Shown here piece after piece: positions 62,501-64,000 of a stretch of 64,000 bases of DNA. The number at the start of each line of letters is the position of its first letter. Within the stretch, counting starts at the first letter, position 1. Source of the stretch: Asterias amurensis (lineage: Eukaryota; Echinodermata; Asteroidea; Forcipulatida; Asteriidae); NCBI RefSeq assembly GCF_032118995.1, contig NC_092663.1, positions 9,486,001-9,550,000 on the forward strand. The letters run 5' to 3'. The position numbers were made by a program, and so were the translations under genes. Below the pieces are notes generated by a model. That model was not told where the DNA came from and made no database searches. It worked only from the letters and a program-made list of their open reading frames with translations.

Positions 62501-64000
62501 ATACAACAGCGTGTCCAAATTTAAAACAGAGTGTCCAAATTTAAAACAGGGAGTCAAAAAGACACCCAGACACCCCTTTGGCTAACACTAAGCTGGCATA
62601 TTACTTGGGTGGGAATCGAACCCACAACCTTTGAAATTCTAGAGCAGATGTAGAACCAAATAGACCACTGACATTGCCTGGTGGCTGGAGGTAGTCTGAA
62701 TCATATTATTATTATTATGTAATTGATTTTATAACTGCACTGGGGACAAAGCATATTGTTTTGGTGGAATATGCACTTTATGCCTTTTTACACATAGAAG
62801 ATTTGTACAATTCATGGATTCTAACATGAAATTGGATTCTCTTGAAATATACATGCCCGTGGAAGAGTATTATTTGGTACATACATGATCATTTGTATCA
62901 ACCAGCCTCGGTAACGGCTTCCTCGGGTAATGTAAGCCTAATATTAAACACTTCACATAAAATTATTAGTAATCAAACGAGTGCGAGTGGAACACGTATA
63001 GTGCTTATACTGCATCTCATATTGGATATGGGACGCAGATGAGCTATATTTTCCGCATTCCATGAGCGCCTGAGTGATAAAGAAATTATCTTCAAGCAAA
63101 TGTGATGCACAGATCATCGCGGTATGCAGCGTTGGAACAGCTGTACTTTTGCACATGCTTGGTTTAAAATGGCCCAATACGCAGAGTTAGAACAGTACAA
63201 TAGGTTGATATCACCTCTTGTTGCTATTTGGTCACAATCAGGAATTCAAGTTTGCTTGAAGATAATTATCTGAAATGTTGATTTTCAATTTACCCTTGAT
63301 GGAAGGAAGCTCTTCAAAGACTTCTACTTTATGTGGACAGTTTTTACAAGCGTCCTCATCATCCTTGTACTTTCCCTTCCCGTAAGCTTGACATTGGACA
63401 CACGCCTTATGAAGATTACACTCACTCGGACATTCCTGAAGAAATTTGAAAAAAAAAGAACGAGTTATGCATACAGTGGACCTTTATCACGGTGTGGCCA
63501 TCTTGAATTTACTCCATTCCAACTCATTGTAACCAAACTGAGGATGGACGGAATAATATTCTGGTGCCATTTTTGCGCAGTGAATGTTAGCATTCGTTAC
63601 TGTTATTGGAAACAGGGAACATGACCAAGATGGTGACAGCGTGATAAAGGTCTATACCACAAGAGCTGTGTATTGAGAGAGTTGTGACATGGAGGGACCG
63701 GTTATGTTTAGTCATGTGGTTGTTTAGTGCTCCTTTCAGTCCAAATACAGCAAAACCCTATGTGCAGTCTAGTCTTGCACCCTGTGTGTACTCCTGCGTT
63801 TTTTTTTTTACGAGAAATGGCTTATAACTGTTAAGCTGTCACAATTTTCTCAACAACTCTGAATATCACTGGACTTGGGTGCTCTCTATCATAGAGATCA
63901 ATAGAAGGTTGCTCATTGGCCCGTCCTGTTTGCTACGCATAAATAACTGTGACCTTCCACTATTTCATCAGTGATTTACCTCCAAGAAGGTTGCTGTATT
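59546..64000 (-). CDS. ITGB: Integrin beta subunit, 3' exons (partial at window end)
   Basis: Exons in transcription order: 63980->64000 (partial), 63294-63435, 62103-62207, 60915-61081, 59546-59608, with consistent phases. They encode the end of the cysteine-rich EGF stalk (SECNLHKACVQCQAYGKG), the beta-tail domain (TVCTFKDEDNCNFEF), a 23-residue membrane helix after CPLVADVIW, and a cytoplasmic tail with HDRREFQLFEKER, then NPIY and NPTY in a separate last exon. In known beta1 integrins the membrane-proximal NPxY binds talin, the distal NPxY kindlin, and HDRRE pairs with the alpha chain. The tail is the usual length for the beta1/2/3-type. The intron placed between NARWEGG and ENPIY splits the tail. 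The 5' exons are beyond 64000. Confidence 0.97.
60285..60535. repeat. Family C half-element
   Basis: GCTAAAGTAGTAGTCCCAGC through AACACATGGTGTTACCCCAAACC matches the right half of 5681-6253. Located in the last integrin intron. Confidence 0.85.
60556..60835. repeat. CAGGCATGCAACT element, copy 2
   Basis: CAGGCATGCAACTGCCCG on the left, AAATGCCTGTATA on the right. The interior is the reverse complement of 41630-41915. It sits directly next to the family C half-element. Confidence 0.85.
61225..61660. repeat. Family G repeat, copy 2, split by a foldback-ended element
   Basis: GGCCATGACCTCTATTGCCC, TTGGCCTTGGTGCCC, AAAATGAAAATGGCCTTGCC and AAATTCCAGGCCTG match 26330-26480. Interrupted at 61345-61592. 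Confidence 0.75.
61345..61592. repeat. Short DNA element, CAGGGATGCCAG ends
   Basis: CAGGGATGCCAG at the left and CTGGCATCCCTG at the right are exact inverted ends. AGTGCC flanks both sides (61339-61344 and 61593-61598), a target duplication. The CAGGG start is reminiscent of hAT-type ends, though hAT duplications are normally 8 bp. Confidence 0.85.
62285..62700 (-). repeat. SINE, family S, with inserted ~180 bp
   Basis: TTTTACCCGTACACCG and AGCACTGTATAATCAATAC form the body and GGGTGGGAATCGAACCCACA the tRNA-like head. The ~62400-62580 stretch with repeated GTGTCCAAATTT separates them and is not part of the other copies. Confidence 0.65.
62960..63075. repeat. Fragment related to 9366-9617
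   Basis: TATTGGATATGGGACGCAGA and TTTTCCGCATTCCATGAGC are shared. Confidence 0.5.
63690..63795. repeat. Interspersed repeat, copy 2
   Basis: GTCATGTGGTTG, CTATGTGCAGTCTAGTC and TGCACCCTGTGTG match 25630-25755. Lies in an integrin intron. Confidence 0.55.

Overview
The window is animal nuclear DNA. Genes are split into many small exons with GT-AG introns, and intergenic and intronic DNA is AT-rich and packed with foldback (inverted-repeat) DNA transposons and tRNA-derived SINEs. Gene content (proteasome ATPase, chondroitin polymerizing factor, cytochrome b561, integrin beta) is metazoan. The repeat families, above all a ~380 bp foldback element flanked by TTAA, match what I remember from sea-star genomes, so an asteroid echinoderm is my best guess. 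That is inference from memory, not a search result.

Layout. Positions 1-5.5 kb hold a Gly/Arg-rich coding exon on the minus strand (1149-1691), a 360 bp foldback element just upstream of it, one tRNA-Met(CAU) gene at 3277-3349, and a stretch of TTATAAG-rich and degenerate direct repeats. From 5.5 to 23.6 kb a single minus-strand gene of about 13 exons can be assembled because every splice phase agrees. It encodes a ~555-594 residue protein with an N-terminal hydrophobic segment, central coiled coils and a C-terminal alpha/beta region that weakly resembles the RWD end of the kinetochore scaffold KNL1. A short plus-strand spliced ORF lies inside one of its introns. 23.6-28.3 kb is repeat-rich and without a gene I can support.

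28.3-43.8 kb holds a head-to-head pair: CHPF-type chondroitin polymerizing factor on the minus strand (3 coding exons, 763 residues) and the 26S proteasome ATPase PSMC5/Rpt6 on the plus strand (11 coding exons, 408 residues). Both are complete. 43.8-48 kb is mostly repeats, including a perfect 103 bp-arm palindrome. 48.1-50.9 kb is a complete cytochrome b561 gene (4 coding exons, 260 residues). At 51.3-52.9 kb two small candidate genes diverge from a region with four CCAATCAG boxes. From 59.5 kb to the end of the window the minus strand carries the 3' exons of an integrin beta gene (end of the extracellular stalk, transmembrane segment, NPIY/NPTY tail). The gene continues past position 64000. 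The 53.5-59.5 kb interval may be its long 3' UTR.

The genes do not form a pathway. The strongest unusual points are the unassigned coiled-coil gene, the divergent pair of candidate small genes on a CCAAT cluster, the perfect palindrome, and two dissimilar foldback families that both use TTAA target sites.
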